This document shows, piece by piece, positions 1 through 10,227 of a DNA stretch of 64,000 nt. The stretch covers positions 124,001 through 188,000 of the forward strand of contig NZ_QOWE01000016.1 in NCBI RefSeq assembly GCF_003334855.1. The letters are read 5' to 3'. Numbering within the stretch: position 1 is the first letter of the stretch; every line of letters begins with the position of its first letter. The notes under the pieces are model-generated. The model searched no databases. It saw only the letters and a list, made by a program, of their open reading frames with translations, and had not been told where the DNA came from. This stretch comes from Larkinella punicea (lineage in GTDB: Bacteria > Bacteroidota > Bacteroidia > Cytophagales > Spirosomataceae). A program made the translations under genes and the position numbers.

Positions 1-220
1 CGAGGATTTTGGCACCGGCGTAGATTGGGTTGTTCAGCACGAAATCGGCTTTGGGCGTATTATCGGCCGTATACCGCCAGTCGCGAAACAGGTTGTCGCC
101 AAAGCCTTCGCGCGTGGTGGCTTTCAGGAACCGCGCCGGGATGATCTGATCCGTATCGATGTTCTCAATCGGCAGCGGAGCCGCCGTCGAGACGAGTTTA
201 TGCATGGTTTCTTTGCTCAT
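1..220 (-). CDS. leuD: 3-isopropylmalate dehydratase small subunit, 3' end outside window
   Basis: This is the first ~73 codons of LeuD, the small subunit that joins LeuC to isomerise 2-isopropylmalate to 3-isopropylmalate in leucine synthesis in the cytoplasm. The start [10 protein letters not shown] is followed by the family's typical [17 protein letters not shown] segment, which carries the conserved IDTDQI substrate-binding strand. The ATG lies 12 nt downstream of the leuC stop, so the two subunits are translated from one transcript. The gene runs off the left edge and its C-terminal half is not visible. Identification from the N-terminal motif is secure; completeness cannot be judged. 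Confidence 0.93.
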   Translation of the reverse strand, partial: MSKETMHKLVSTAAPLPIENIDTDQIIPARFLKATTREGFGDNLFRDWRYTADNTPKADFVLNNPIYAGAKIL

Positions 221-232
221 TCTGAATTTCTA

Positions 233-1636
233 TTACACCAGTTCTCTTACATCCGTCACTTTCCCGGTCACTGCTGCGGCAGCCGCCATGATCGGGCTGG
301 CGAGGAATGTCCGTGCACCTTGCCCCTGACGACCTTCAAAGTTACGATTGGAGGTCGAAATGCAGTATTTACCCGCCGGAACTTTGTCTTCGTTCATCCC
401 CAGACAGGCCGAACAACCCGGTTCGCGAAGTTCAAAACCGGCGTCGATAAACACCTGATCCAGTCCTTCAGCTTTGGCCTGATTCGAGACCTGCACCGAA
501 CCCGGCACGATCCAGACCTCCACACCTTCGGCTTTGGTCTTGCCTTTCACAAACTCAGCCACCGTCCGCAGATCTTCGATCCGGGCGTTGGTGCAGGAAC
601 CGATGAAGACGTAATCGACCGGTTTTCCGATCAGTTCCATGCCCGGTTCCAGGCCCATATACGCCAGCGACTTCGTGTAAGACGCTAGTTCACTTTGTGG
701 TATTTCGCTCAGGTTTGGTACGTGACTGTCCACAGCAATCCCCATTCCGGGGTTCGTTCCGTAGGTAATCATCGGCCCGATGTCTTCGGCTCTGTAGTTC
801 AGTTCCACGTCAAATTCGGCACCGTCGTCGGTTTTCAATTTCCGCCAGCGTTCAACGGCCTGGTCGAAGGCTTCGCCCTGGGGGGCAAACCGCCGGCCGC
901 GAATGTATTCGAACGTCGTTTCATCGGGGGCAATCAGTCCACCGCGCGCACCCATTTCGATGCTCATGTTGCAGATCGTCATCCGGGCTTCCATCGACAA
1001 CCCGCGAATCGTATCCCCCGCGTATTCAACGAAATAACCGGTGGCTCCACTGGCCGATATTTGCGCAATGACGTAGAGAATAATGTCTTTCGACGTTACG
1101 CCTTTGCCCAGTTGTCCGTTGATATTGATCCGCATCCGCTTCGGCTTGTATTGCAGAATACACTGCGTGGCCAGAACCTGCTCCACCTCGCTGGTTCCGA
1201 TCCCGAACGCGATGTTGCCCAACGCACCGTGGGTGCTGGTGTGGCTGTCGCCACAGACGATGGTCATGCCCGGCAGGGTCAAGCCCAATTCGGGACCAAT
1301 AATATGAACAATGCCCTGGTATGGATGCCCCAGATCGTATAGTTCTATGCCAAAATCGGTACAATTTTTCCGCAATGTTTCCACCTGATGGCGCGAAAGC
1401 GCTTCCTTGATGGGCAGATGCTGGTCTTTCGTCGGCACGTTGTGGTCCGCCGTGGCCGTCGTCCGCGCAATGTTGAAAACCCCGATGCCGCGCTTCCGCA
1501 ACCCATCGAAAGCCTGCGGGCTGGTGACTTCATGGATAAAATGGCGATCGATAAAAACGGCATCCGGTCCGTCATTCATCGCCTTGACGACGTGGGCGTC
1601 CCAGATTTTATCAAACAGTGTTGTGGGCTGGTTCAT
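233..1636 (-). CDS. leuC: 3-isopropylmalate dehydratase large subunit
   Basis: This 467-residue protein has the normal length of bacterial LeuC, the [4Fe-4S] aconitase-like large subunit that works with LeuD. Visible family motifs are [17 protein letters not shown] near the N-terminus, [12 protein letters not shown], and the cluster-ligand cysteines in [12 protein letters not shown] and in [10 protein letters not shown]. Its ATG overlaps the stop of the upstream hepT-like gene by 4 bp (ATGA), so translation of the leucine enzyme is coupled to a toxin gene, which is unusual. leuD follows 12 nt downstream. Function is well supported; the placement behind a toxin/antitoxin pair is the odd point. 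Confidence 0.97.
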   Translation of the reverse strand: MNQPTTLFDKIWDAHVVKAMNDGPDAVFIDRHFIHEVTSPQAFDGLRKRGIGVFNIARTTATADHNVPTKDQHLPIKEALSRHQVETLRKNCTDFGIELYDLGHPYQGIVHIIGPELGLTLPGMTIVCGDSHTSTHGALGNIAFGIGTSEVEQVLATQCILQYKPKRMRININGQLGKGVTSKDIILYVIAQISASGATGYFVEYAGDTIRGLSMEARMTICNMSIEMGARGGLIAPDETTFEYIRGRRFAPQGEAFDQAVERWRKLKTDDGAEFDVELNYRAEDIGPMITYGTNPGMGIAVDSHVPNLSEIPQSELASYTKSLAYMGLEPGMELIGKPVDYVFIGSCTNARIEDLRTVAEFVKGKTKAEGVEVWIVPGSVQVSNQAKAEGLDQVFIDAGFELREPGCSACLGMNEDKVPAGKYCISTSNRNFEGRQGQGARTFLASPIMAAAAAVTGKVTDVRELV

Positions 1637-1983
1637 AAGGTACTTTCTTCTTGCTCGATAATAAAATCTATCCAGGCTTTATTATCTGGAATTTCATTTT
1701 GGATAGCATCCCAGATAATTTCATAGTCAATCCCCCAGTATTGATGAATAAGTCGATCTCGCAGCTTGGCAAAACCTGACCAATCGAATTCACGGTACGT
1801 ATACCGTATTTCATCAGGAATATTTTTACAGGCTTCTCCGACAATTTCAAGACTTCGGACGAAAGCTCGGGTCAAATCGTCGTTGTTAATAAATTCGTCA
1901 TACGACAGGTTTTCAGACCGATTCAGAATATAAGTCAATTCTTGCTGAATATGTCGTAGAAATTCAACCGTTGAACGGGACAT
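1633..1983 (-). CDS. HepT-like HEPN toxin (DUF86)
   Basis: This 116-residue helical protein matches the HEPN/HepT family, usually ribonuclease toxins neutralised by a partner MNT nucleotidyltransferase. The diagnostic RX4HXY motif is present as RDRLIHQY, within [15 protein letters not shown] near residues 72-86. The start ATG lies inside the 3' end of the upstream mntA-like gene (20 bp overlap), the standard arrangement for this pair, and the stop overlaps leuC by 4 bp. The local sequence looks more AT-rich than the flanking ilv and leu genes, suggesting acquisition by transfer (inference by eye). Toxicity itself cannot be read from sequence. Confidence 0.9.
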   Translation of the reverse strand: MSRSTVEFLRHIQQELTYILNRSENLSYDEFINNDDLTRAFVRSLEIVGEACKNIPDEIRYTYREFDWSGFAKLRDRLIHQYWGIDYEIIWDAIQNEIPDNKAWIDFIIEQEESTL

Positions 1984-2281
1984 ATTCGATCTCTTTTTCT
2001 ACTTCCTTCCTGACAAAATTGGCCATTCCTTCCCAAGTCAGTAAATCAACTTTTCGATTTAGTAACAATTCCAGATAATCAGCCAGTCTCATAAAGTTTC
2101 GAAACGTTTTTTTGCCTTCCTGAAACTCAACAACAAAGTCAATATCGCTATCGTCTTTCTGCTGGTTACGGACAAATGATCCAAATAAGCCTAAACGAGC
2201 GGCTCCAAACTGTTTCAGAGCCGATTGATGGGACTCAATTCGTTCTATCGCTTGCTCTTTAGTCTGAACGGTAGTTTTCAT
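1964..2281 (-). CDS. MntA-like minimal nucleotidyltransferase antitoxin
   Basis: This 105-residue protein carries the nucleotidyltransferase signature GSX10DXD as GSFVRNQQKDDSDID, within RLGLFGSFVRNQQKDDSDIDFVVEF. Small MNT proteins of this type pair with HepT toxins; characterised MntA proteins inactivate HepT by adding AMP to a tyrosine near the RX4HXY motif, and the partner here has that tyrosine. The start lies only 12 nt after the ilvA stop, so the pair is read with the branched-chain amino acid operon unless an internal promoter exists. I see no strong TAnnTTTG box just upstream. Family assignment is strong; antitoxin role follows from context. Confidence 0.88.
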   Translation of the reverse strand: MKTTVQTKEQAIERIESHQSALKQFGAARLGLFGSFVRNQQKDDSDIDFVVEFQEGKKTFRNFMRLADYLELLLNRKVDLLTWEGMANFVRKEVEKEIEYVPFNG

Positions 2282-2293
2282 CTTGAATCGATT

Positions 2294-3562
2294 TCAAATC
2301 AAAAACTCAAACAAATCCGGCTTGTCGTTCAAATATTCAAACTGGATTTTGGCTTCGCGCATGCGTTCCAGCAAGGCCGCAAAATCCGCTTTGTGTTTTA
2401 GCTCGATACCGACCAGTGCCGGCCCCCGCTCGCGGTTGGTTTTCTTGGAATATTCAAACAATGTAATGTCGTCGGTTTCGCCCAGCACATCACTCAGGAA
2501 TTCGCGCATCGCCCCGGCCCGTTGCGGAAACCGGATGATGAAATAATGCTTCAGCCCTTCATACAGCAGCGACCGTTCCTTGATTTCCTCCGTCCGGGTA
2601 ATGTCGTTATTTCCTCCACTAATCAGGCAAACGACGTTTTTACCTCTGATTTCGTCTTTCAGAAAATCCAAAGCGGCAATCGTCAAGGCTCCGGCAGGTT
2701 CGGCCACAATGGCATCTTCGTTGTAAAGTTGCAAAATCGTGGTGCAAACTTTGCCTTCCGGTATCAGAATAACCTGGTCGAGGTTTTGACGGCATATTTC
2801 AAAAGTCGTGTTGCCAGGACGTTTGACGGCTGCCCCATCGACAAATTTGTCAATTTCGTCCAGGGCGACGATATGCCCGGCGTCGATCGATACTTTCATG
2901 GAGGGTGCTCCCAGCGGCTCGACGCCAATCAGTTTGGTTCTCGGACTCAACTGCCGAAAAACCGTCGATACGCCGGACGCCAGTCCGCCCCCGCCAATGG
3001 CCATCAGCAGGTAGTCGATTTTGAAATTGGAATCCTTGAAAATCTCCAGTCCAACGGTTCCCTGCCCTTCCATGACCTGCAGATCGTCGAATGGATGCAC
3101 GAAAATGCTCTCGTGCGTATCGACGTATTCCATCGCGGCATGGTAGGCATCGTCGTAGGTGTCACCAATCAAAACCACTTCCACAAACTCTTTCCCGAAC
3201 AGTTTGACCTGTTTTACTTTCTGATTGGGCGTGGTGGTGGGCATGAAAATAATCCCCTTGACGGCCATCTTTCGACAGGCATACGCCAGCCCCTGCGCGT
3301 GGTTACCGGCACTGGCGCAAACCACGCCTTTTGCCAGCGATTCGGCGGGCAGGCTGGCCATTTTATTATACGCTCCCCGAATCTTATAAGACCGTACGAC
3401 CTGCAAATCTTCCCGTTTCAGGAAAATGGTGGCACCGTATTTATCGGACAGATTCAGATTTTCCTGCAAAGGCGTGTGCGCGATGACACCCCGCAATCGC
3501 TCAGCCGCCAGATAGATGTTGTCTACGTCCGGAAAGGTGATTGTTTTCTCCGCTTCTACCAC
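2294..3562 (-). CDS. ilvA: Threonine ammonia-lyase (threonine dehydratase)
   Basis: This PLP enzyme converts threonine to 2-oxobutyrate, the committed step toward isoleucine. The 422-residue length fits the short biosynthetic form with a single C-terminal regulatory ACT-like domain. The PLP lysine is K60 in RSYKIRGAYN, followed by CASAGNHAQG and the phosphate-binding GGGGLASG. The regulatory domain begins around residue 335 (HYFIIRFPQRAGAMREFL), consistent with isoleucine feedback. It sits between ilvC and the mntA/hepT pair in the same orientation. The 159-nt gap to ilvC could hold a promoter, but I found no convincing one. Confidence 0.95.
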   Translation of the reverse strand: MVEAEKTITFPDVDNIYLAAERLRGVIAHTPLQENLNLSDKYGATIFLKREDLQVVRSYKIRGAYNKMASLPAESLAKGVVCASAGNHAQGLAYACRKMAVKGIIFMPTTTPNQKVKQVKLFGKEFVEVVLIGDTYDDAYHAAMEYVDTHESIFVHPFDDLQVMEGQGTVGLEIFKDSNFKIDYLLMAIGGGGLASGVSTVFRQLSPRTKLIGVEPLGAPSMKVSIDAGHIVALDEIDKFVDGAAVKRPGNTTFEICRQNLDQVILIPEGKVCTTILQLYNEDAIVAEPAGALTIAALDFLKDEIRGKNVVCLISGGNNDITRTEEIKERSLLYEGLKHYFIIRFPQRAGAMREFLSDVLGETDDITLFEYSKKTNRERGPALVGIELKHKADFAALLERMREAKIQFEYLNDKPDLFEFLI

Positions 3563-3721
3563 GTTACAATAAGTTAAGACCGGTTTTCCGGTAATTTAAG
3601 AGTTTGGGTCGGGCCGCCCTTTTGCGGTTTGAAACCAGGTATTAAAGTTACGCAAGAAAGGGAGAATACGTCCCCTCCATGTCAACCACAAAAAAGTAGC
3701 CCGGCCCCAAAATCCTTAAAT

Positions 3722-4765
3722 TTAGTTTCTTTCCGGACGCAGACTGCGAACGGCCGTACCAGCGCGCCACATTTCCGACTCGCGCAATTCTTTCAGTTCT
3801 TCTTCCAGTTTTTCGCGGTAATCAGACTGCGAGTTGCGGGTGATCGAGATGTTCGCCTGCTCACCGGCTTTCACAGAATTGTACAGTTGTTCAAAAACCG
3901 GCTTAGTGGCATCCCGGAACGGTTTCCACCAGTCGAGCGCACCGCGTTGGGCCGTGGTCGAGCAGTTGGCATACATCCAGTCCATGCCGTTTTCGGCAAC
4001 GAGTGGCATCAGCGACTGCGTCAGTTCTTCCACCGTTTCGTTGAATGCTTCGGAGGGGGAGTGACCGTTGGCGCGCAACACGTCGTACTGAGCGGCAAAA
4101 ATCCCCTGAATGGCGCCCATCAGTGTTCCGCGTTCGCCGGTCAAATCAGATGTTACTTCTTTATAGAAATTCGTTTCGAACAGGTAGCCCGAACCCACGC
4201 CGATACCCATGGCGATGGCCCGTTGGCGGGCTTTGCCGCTGGCATCCTGATAAATGGCGAAACTAGAGTTCAAGCCTTTGCCTTCAACAAACATCCGGCG
4301 CAGCGACGTTCCGGAGCCTTTCGGTGCCACCAGGAATACATCGACATCATCGGGAGGAATAATACCGGTCTGGTCTTTGTAAGTGACGCCGAAACCGTGC
4401 GAGAAATACAGTGCTTTGCCGGCAGTCAGGTATTTTTTAACAGTCGGCCAAAGCTCAATCTGAGCGGCATCCGATAGCAAAAAGCAGATAATAGTCCCTT
4501 TTTCGAGGGCTTCTTCGATTTCAAACAAGGTTTCGCCCGGCACCCAGCCATCACGAACGGCTTTGTCGTAGGTTTTACCTTTCCGTTGGCCAACGATTAC
4601 ATTGAAACCATTGTCGCGCATGTTCAGCGACTGACCCGGACCCTGAACACCGTAACCGATGACGGCGATGACTTCGTCTTTGAGGAATTCTCTGGCTTTT
4701 TCAAGAGGAAATTCTTCGCGGGTTACGACTTCTTCTTCAACTCCGCCGAAGTTAATTTTTGCCAT
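3722..4765 (-). CDS. ilvC: Ketol-acid reductoisomerase (NADP+)
   Basis: IlvC rearranges and reduces acetolactate or acetohydroxybutyrate in valine, leucine and isoleucine synthesis. The 347-residue protein shows the dinucleotide-binding segment VIGYGVQGPGQSLNMRD, the phosphate-contact region GQRKGKTYDKA, the FLVAPKGSGT segment, and the Mg2+-binding helical domain starting near GVGSGYLFETNFYKE. Length matches class I enzymes. It follows the unrecognised membrane protein by 40 nt and precedes ilvA. Assignment is secure. Confidence 0.97.
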   Translation of the reverse strand: MAKINFGGVEEEVVTREEFPLEKAREFLKDEVIAVIGYGVQGPGQSLNMRDNGFNVIVGQRKGKTYDKAVRDGWVPGETLFEIEEALEKGTIICFLLSDAAQIELWPTVKKYLTAGKALYFSHGFGVTYKDQTGIIPPDDVDVFLVAPKGSGTSLRRMFVEGKGLNSSFAIYQDASGKARQRAIAMGIGVGSGYLFETNFYKEVTSDLTGERGTLMGAIQGIFAAQYDVLRANGHSPSEAFNETVEELTQSLMPLVAENGMDWMYANCSTTAQRGALDWWKPFRDATKPVFEQLYNSVKAGEQANISITRNSQSDYREKLEEELKELRESEMWRAGTAVRSLRPERN

Positions 4766-4805
4766 TGCTTGACTGGTTTATTTTAAATTAAAATTGATTA
4801 CTGCT

Positions 4806-5948
4806 TTATGGAAAACTAATTGAATACATCAGCGAAATCACGGCACTGCTCAGCAACACCACCCGCAACTGACTGCTTGTCAAATACCGGTGCAGAATGG
4901 CCAGCGCGAAAAAGAACGCCATGAAGCCAAACGACAGCGACCGCGTTCCGTCGGCCACCAAAACCGCCACGACCATCGTCAGCAGCCAGGCTCCTCCGAG
5001 CAACACCAGTTCCAGCCACTGCCGCCGAACGGCCAACGCCCAGAACGCCACCAGCAAAATGAGCCACATGCCTTCCAGCCCCCGCGCCATCTTGTCGCCC
5101 ACGTAACTCATGCTCCAGGCCAGCGTGCGGGCCGACCAGGATGCGTCGTGGCCGATTTTCATGCCGTAGGTCAGTTCCAGCCATTTGCGAATACTGCCGT
5201 AGATGACCACACTTACCACCAGCGCCACCAGTGGAGCCGGAATCTGCCGAATGTCAAACTTCCGGGTTTGAACCACGGTTTTCAATATCGGCAAGGCATA
5301 CCACAAACCGATGTACGACGAGTTGATCAACGCCCGTTCGTCGCACCAGAACGCTAGCTGCGTGAATAAAATGACCAGCAGCGGATTCCGGAAATACACG
5401 GCTAAGGCCATGAAACAGAACACATACCCGTCGCCGTGGCCAAAATAGTTGATAAAAAACGCGATCCCGGCATAAATAGCCGTAAAGCCCGTCAGGAAAT
5501 AAAACGTCAGGACTTTATCCTGTAAAATTTTATAAACGATTCCGGTTACCGCCCACAGAAAAACCAACCCGAGCACAACCTGCAACAGATACAGCTTGGC
5601 AACGCCCAGCCGGAAAAAATGCACCAGCAGCGGAATCGTCAGCCGAAAGGTCTGGTTCGCTTCGTGTGTTCCAGGTTCATACGTATTGGGTTCGAACAGA
5701 TGGCCGCTTTGCCGGATGATATCATCCCAGAAAAACCCATCCAATAGCCCCGGACGTCGTATTTCTTCGTATAAATACCGAAACCCGCGGTCGATAAAGA
5801 TGCTGTTCAGCAGTAGCAGACTACCCATCGAAATCAAAAGAGCCAGGCTTACCAGTCGTATTTTCCAAAACCGGTTATCGAAAAAAACAGAAAGCCGTTG
5901 CTCAAGCTGATAAATCGGTGCCGCTAAAGAGGGTGGTTGCTGCTGCAT
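4806..5948 (-). CDS. Unrecognised polytopic membrane protein within the ilv operon
   Basis: This 380-residue protein has a short cytoplasmic N-terminus and about nine hydrophobic segments (for example around residues 33-50, 120-145, 150-170, 185-200, 235-255 and three or four toward the C-terminus). A soluble loop at about 55-105 (DGFFWDDIIRQSGHLFEPN) is followed by an FGHGDGYVFCF segment and a CDERALI motif between helices. This pattern recalls membrane glycosyltransferase-like or EpsG-like proteins, but I cannot identify a family. It lies 35 nt after ilvN and 40 nt before ilvC, on the same strand, so it is co-transcribed with branched-chain amino acid genes. Its role is unknown. Confidence 0.75.
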   Translation of the reverse strand: MQQQPPSLAAPIYQLEQRLSVFFDNRFWKIRLVSLALLISMGSLLLLNSIFIDRGFRYLYEEIRRPGLLDGFFWDDIIRQSGHLFEPNTYEPGTHEANQTFRLTIPLLVHFFRLGVAKLYLLQVVLGLVFLWAVTGIVYKILQDKVLTFYFLTGFTAIYAGIAFFINYFGHGDGYVFCFMALAVYFRNPLLVILFTQLAFWCDERALINSSYIGLWYALPILKTVVQTRKFDIRQIPAPLVALVVSVVIYGSIRKWLELTYGMKIGHDASWSARTLAWSMSYVGDKMARGLEGMWLILLVAFWALAVRRQWLELVLLGGAWLLTMVVAVLVADGTRSLSFGFMAFFFALAILHRYLTSSQLRVVLLSSAVISLMYSISFP

Positions 5949-5983
5949 GAACGTGCGTTAATTCGGCCGCAAATATCGCATTT

Positions 5984-6517
5984 CTACAAATAATATTCCC
6001 ACTCATACTCAGGCAAATACTCGACCAGTCCCTTTTCGGTTTTACCAACCGCCACCCGGCCCGACCGCACGAACTCCAGAATACCGTGGGGTTTGATGTA
6101 ACTGAAAAATTCAAAAATCTGCTTTTCCGAACCGGTTTTCTCAATCACGACGTAATCCAGTTGCCAATACACCACCCAGGCATTGAAATTCTTGTTGATG
6201 TATTCAATGTCCAGCGGTTTGGATCCCAGTGGCGTGGCAATCTTGAAAAGAGCGATTTCGTTCGACACGATTTCGTCGTTCAGGTATCCGAAAACCGCCA
6301 TGACTTCGATGATTTTCCGAATCTGGCGTACTAATTTTTCAACCGCTTCCCGCGAGTCGTGCTTGATAACGATGGTAAAGCGCGAAACGCCCATTCGTTC
6401 GGTTTCCGAAACCGTCAGACTTTCGATGTTAATCCGCCGACGGGTAAAAATGATGGTAATCCGGTTGAGGAGACCAATCGTATTTTCGGTGAATATGCAA
6501 ATGGTGTATGTATTCAT
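5984..6517 (-). CDS. ilvN: Acetolactate synthase small (regulatory) subunit
   Basis: The regulatory subunit of acetolactate synthase binds valine and stimulates IlvB. The chosen ATG gives 177 residues beginning MNTYTICIFTENTIGLLNRI, a canonical ACT-domain opening (residues ~3-75, with RRINIESLTVSETE). An open frame continues 77 codons upstream but overlaps ilvB out of frame and is not family-like, so the internal start is right. A second conserved domain covers the C-terminal half. The gene starts 49 nt after the ilvB stop. The identification is secure. Confidence 0.94.
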   Translation of the reverse strand: MNTYTICIFTENTIGLLNRITIIFTRRRINIESLTVSETERMGVSRFTIVIKHDSREAVEKLVRQIRKIIEVMAVFGYLNDEIVSNEIALFKIATPLGSKPLDIEYINKNFNAWVVYWQLDYVVIEKTGSEKQIFEFFSYIKPHGILEFVRSGRVAVGKTEKGLVEYLPEYEWEYYL

Positions 6518-6566
6518 ATTTCGTTTAAACTTTAAACCGCACCGGCGGCCCGGCTCAAATGATACC

Positions 6567-8330
6567 TCATTCCAACCGAATATCCGCAACACTCGTCCCG
6601 GCGGGAACCATCGGGAATACGTTTTCCTCCTGTTCAACAATGATTTCCAGCAGATATGGGGTTTCGGAGGCCAGCAGCGTATCGAGTGATGCCGACAAAT
6701 CTTCCCGTTTAGCGCACGTATGCCCCACAATGCCGAAGCCTTTCGCAATCGTGATGAAATCCGGATTCTGCAATTCCACGAATGAATACCGGCGTTCGAA
6801 AAACAACTGCTGCCACTGACGAACCATTCCTAAATAGTTGTTATTCAGAATGATAATTTTCACCGGGAGTTTATTCTGAGCAATCGTGCCCAGTTCCTGA
6901 AGCGTCATCTGGAAACAGCCGTCGCCGATAATGGCAATGACCTCGCGGCTCGGATCGCCCACTTTAGCACCAAAAGCCGCCGGAAGCGCAAATCCCATCG
7001 TTCCTAAACCGCCGGAGGTAACCAGACTGTGCGGTTTCTTAAATTCGTAGTAAGCCGACGTCATCATCTGGTGCTGGCCCACATCGGCCACCATCACGGC
7101 TTCGCCATTCGTCTTTTTCGACAGCAGGTTAATGGCTTCCGCCATCTTTATTTTTTCGGTCGTCGGAGCCAGTGCGGGCTGCGTAACCTTCTCCTCTTCA
7201 ATGTCGTCGTATTTCCGAAACTCGTTGCGCCAGGCCGTATGGTCGTTCTCGTTCACCAGTGGCATCAGGCGGTTCAGCACCTCCTTCACGTCGCCAATCA
7301 CCGGGGCATCGGCCTTGATCACTTTGTCGATTTCCGCCGGATCGATCTCAATATGAACCACTTTGGCCTGCCGGGCAAACAATTCGGCGTTGCCCGTTAC
7401 ACGGTCATCGAACCGCATACCAATGCCAATCAGCAGATCGCACTGGTTGGTCATCACGTTGGAACCGTAGTTGCCGTGCATACCCAGCCAGCCGGTATAC
7501 AACGGATGGTCGTCCGAAAGCGCCGACTGACCCAGCAAGGTGGTAGCTACCGGAATACCGGTTTTTTCAACAAAAGCGAGCAGTTCTTTTTCGGCTTTGG
7601 AAATCAGCACCCCGTGCCCAACAAGCATATACGGTTTTTTGGCCTTGTTGATCAGCTCGGCGGCTTTTTCGACCTGGTCCTGTTTCGGTATCAACCGCGG
7701 GCGGTAGGTGCTTACTCGCTCACACTTTTTGTAGTGGAAAGACTTGGTCATCAATTCCACCTGCGCGTTCTTCGTAATATCGATCACCACCGGCCCCGGA
7801 CGGCCCGACTGGGCGAGGTAAAAGGCTTTGGCAATAATCTCGGGAATTTCGTCGGCGCTGGTGATCTGGTAATTCCACTTCGTAATCGGCATGGTGACGC
7901 CAATGACATCGGTTTCCTGAAAGGCGTCGGTTCCCAACAGTTTCATGGCCACCTGACCCACCAGACAAACCATCGGCGTCGAATCGATCAGTGCATCGGC
8001 AATCCCCGTCACCAGGTTGGTCGCGCCCGGCCCCGAAGTCACCAGACAAACGCCGGCCCGACCCGTCACCCGGGCATAGCCTTCGGCGGCATGGGCGGCC
8101 CCCTGTTCATGACGCACCAGAATGTGGTTCAACCGGTCCTGATAATCGTACAGCGCATCGTACACCGGCATGATGGCACCACCGGGATAGCCGAAGATGG
8201 TTTCTACACCCTCTTCCACCAACGCCTGCATGAGTGCTTCGGCACCCGTCAGGGGTTTTAGCAATTTAGCAGACGGAACAGCCGGTTGCGGTTTTTCTGC
8301 CGTTAATTCAATGACCGTCGTATTCATCAT
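6567..8330 (-). CDS. ilvB: Acetolactate synthase large (catalytic) subunit
   Basis: The ThDP- and FAD-dependent catalytic subunit condenses pyruvate with pyruvate or 2-oxobutyrate. Visible signatures are the GVETIFGYPGGAIMPVYDAL start, the catalytic glutamate in HEQGAAHAAEGYAR, the central FAD-domain segment, and the ThDP/Mg2+ motif GDGCFQMTLQELGTIAQN ending in the double-Asn ILNNN. At 587 residues it is full length. It follows ilvD by 56 nt and precedes ilvN. The first two codons are both Met, so the start may be 3 nt further in. Confidence 0.97.
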   Translation of the reverse strand: MMNTTVIELTAEKPQPAVPSAKLLKPLTGAEALMQALVEEGVETIFGYPGGAIMPVYDALYDYQDRLNHILVRHEQGAAHAAEGYARVTGRAGVCLVTSGPGATNLVTGIADALIDSTPMVCLVGQVAMKLLGTDAFQETDVIGVTMPITKWNYQITSADEIPEIIAKAFYLAQSGRPGPVVIDITKNAQVELMTKSFHYKKCERVSTYRPRLIPKQDQVEKAAELINKAKKPYMLVGHGVLISKAEKELLAFVEKTGIPVATTLLGQSALSDDHPLYTGWLGMHGNYGSNVMTNQCDLLIGIGMRFDDRVTGNAELFARQAKVVHIEIDPAEIDKVIKADAPVIGDVKEVLNRLMPLVNENDHTAWRNEFRKYDDIEEEKVTQPALAPTTEKIKMAEAINLLSKKTNGEAVMVADVGQHQMMTSAYYEFKKPHSLVTSGGLGTMGFALPAAFGAKVGDPSREVIAIIGDGCFQMTLQELGTIAQNKLPVKIIILNNNYLGMVRQWQQLFFERRYSFVELQNPDFITIAKGFGIVGHTCAKREDLSASLDTLLASETPYLLEIIVEQEENVFPMVPAGTSVADIRLE

Positions 8331-8386
8331 ATTGTCTGTTTATATTCAGTCGGTTAGCACGACTATTTGTTGATTTCTATTCGTTA

Positions 8387-10093
8387 TTATTCATCCGTCA
8401 CACACCCTTCACTCGCCGAGCTGACCAACTTCACATATTTACGCAGCACCCCATGCGAAGCGGCTGCCTCCATCGGCGGAACGGTCCAGTTGGCCCGGCG
8501 TTCGGCCAGTTCTTCGTCCGAAACGTGCATGTGAATCACATTATTGACGGCATCGATCGTGATTTTGTCGCCATCGTGAACCAGTGCAATGTTGCCGCCG
8601 TCCTGCGCTTCAGGCGTGATGTGACCCACCACAAAACCGTGCGTTCCACCCGAAAACCGTCCGTCGGTAATCAAAGCCACTTTATCGCCCAGGCCCAGAC
8701 CCATAATAGCCGACGTTGGTTTCAACATTTCGGGCATTCCGGGACCACCTTTCGGGCCTTCGTAGCGAATGACCACCACGTGACCTTCTTCAATCTCTCT
8801 TTTCTGGATAAACTCCAGCAATTGCTCTTCCCGATCGCACACTTTGGCGATGCCTTCAAACCGTTCGCCTTCTTTGCCGGTAATTTTAGCAACGGCGCCC
8901 TGCGTGGCCAGGTTTCCGTACAGAATCTGGATGTGACCGGTTTTCTTGATCGGATTGGAGAAAGGACGAATGATTTGCTGGGTTTCGAAGTTCAGATCCG
9001 GAGCGTCTGCCAGGTTTTCGGCGATGGTTTTACCCGTCACCGTCATGCAGTCGCCGTGGAGATACCCCGCGTTATACAGATACTTCATCACCGCCGGAAC
9101 CCCGCCAATCGCCAGTACATCCTCCATGTAGTATTTACCACTCGGTTTCAGATCACCCAGATACGGCGTCCGGTCGCTGATTTCCTGAATATCTTTCAAC
9201 GTCAGCGAAACCCCGACAGATTTGGCAATCGCGATATAATGCAAAACCGCATTGGTCGAACCGCCGAGGGCCATCACCACCGTCATGGCGTTTTCAAATG
9301 CCTTTTTGGTCATGATTTCGCGGGGCGTGATGTTCTTCTCCAGCAGGTTCATCATGGCCGCTCCGATTTTGCGGCACTCTTCCTGCTTGCCTTCGTGCGT
9401 CGCCGGATACGAGGAACTGTTGGGCAGACTCAAACCCAGTGCTTCCATCGACGACGCCATCGTGTTGGCCGTATACATGCCCCCGCAGGCTCCTGCGCCG
9501 GGAATTGAATTCTGGATAACGCCTTTGTAATCTTCTTCGCTGATGTTGTTGGCAACTTTTTTTCCGTAGGCTTCAAATGCCGACACAATGTCCAGCTTTT
9601 GGCCTTTATAACTGCCCGAGCGAATCGTACCGCCGTAGACCAGAATGGCGGGGCGGTTAATCCGACCAACGGCCATCAGGGCACCCGGCATATTTTTGTC
9701 GCAACCCACCACGGCGATCACGCCATCATACCATTGGGCGTGAACCACCGTTTCAATCGAATCGGCGATCAGGTCGCGGGAAGGCAGTGAGTAAGACATG
9801 CCGTCATTCCCGTTGGTCATCCCGTCGGAAACACCAATCGTATTGAATACCAACCCGACTAACCCACTTTCGTTGACGCCTTTTTTCACATAAGCCGCCA
9901 GACCGTTCAAATGGATGTTGCACGGATTGCCGTCGTAACCGGCACTCGCAATGCCGATCTGGGGTTTTTTCATGTCATCTTCCGTCAGACCAATGCCGTA
10001 AAGCATGGCCTGCGCAGCCGGGTTGCTGACTTCCTGCGTCAGGGTGGCACTGTACCGGTTCAACTGGGTTTTGTCGGGGGCTATAGTAGTCAT
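8387..10093 (-). CDS. ilvD: Dihydroxy-acid dehydratase
   Basis: IlvD dehydrates dihydroxyacids to the 2-oxoacid precursors of valine, leucine and isoleucine and carries an Fe-S cluster. Cluster cysteines are seen in [19 protein letters not shown] and [16 protein letters not shown] chose the ATG at 10093 ([12 protein letters not shown], 568 residues), the normal family length; the 24 in-frame codons upstream look like leader sequence. This is the first gene of the BCAA operon. The upstream 166 nt carry no GC-rich terminator hairpin, so I see no classic attenuator here. Confidence 0.96.
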   Translation of the reverse strand: MTTIAPDKTQLNRYSATLTQEVSNPAAQAMLYGIGLTEDDMKKPQIGIASAGYDGNPCNIHLNGLAAYVKKGVNESGLVGLVFNTIGVSDGMTNGNDGMSYSLPSRDLIADSIETVVHAQWYDGVIAVVGCDKNMPGALMAVGRINRPAILVYGGTIRSGSYKGQKLDIVSAFEAYGKKVANNISEEDYKGVIQNSIPGAGACGGMYTANTMASSMEALGLSLPNSSSYPATHEGKQEECRKIGAAMMNLLEKNITPREIMTKKAFENAMTVVMALGGSTNAVLHYIAIAKSVGVSLTLKDIQEISDRTPYLGDLKPSGKYYMEDVLAIGGVPAVMKYLYNAGYLHGDCMTVTGKTIAENLADAPDLNFETQQIIRPFSNPIKKTGHIQILYGNLATQGAVAKITGKEGERFEGIAKVCDREEQLLEFIQKREIEEGHVVVIRYEGPKGGPGMPEMLKPTSAIMGLGLGDKVALITDGRFSGGTHGFVVGHITPEAQDGGNIALVHDGDKITIDAVNNVIHMHVSDEELAERRANWTVPPMEAAASHGVLRKYVKLVSSASEGCVTDE

Positions 10094-10227
10094 AATTTCA
10101 ATTAGCGAAAATTCGCTGAAAGCGTAATTTAAGTCAAAGGAAAAAAAATGAAATGAAATACGCAAGACTTTTTGACGGATTTTTTAGCATTTTTTTTCAC
10201 TATGCGTAGATACTATAGAATTGATTG

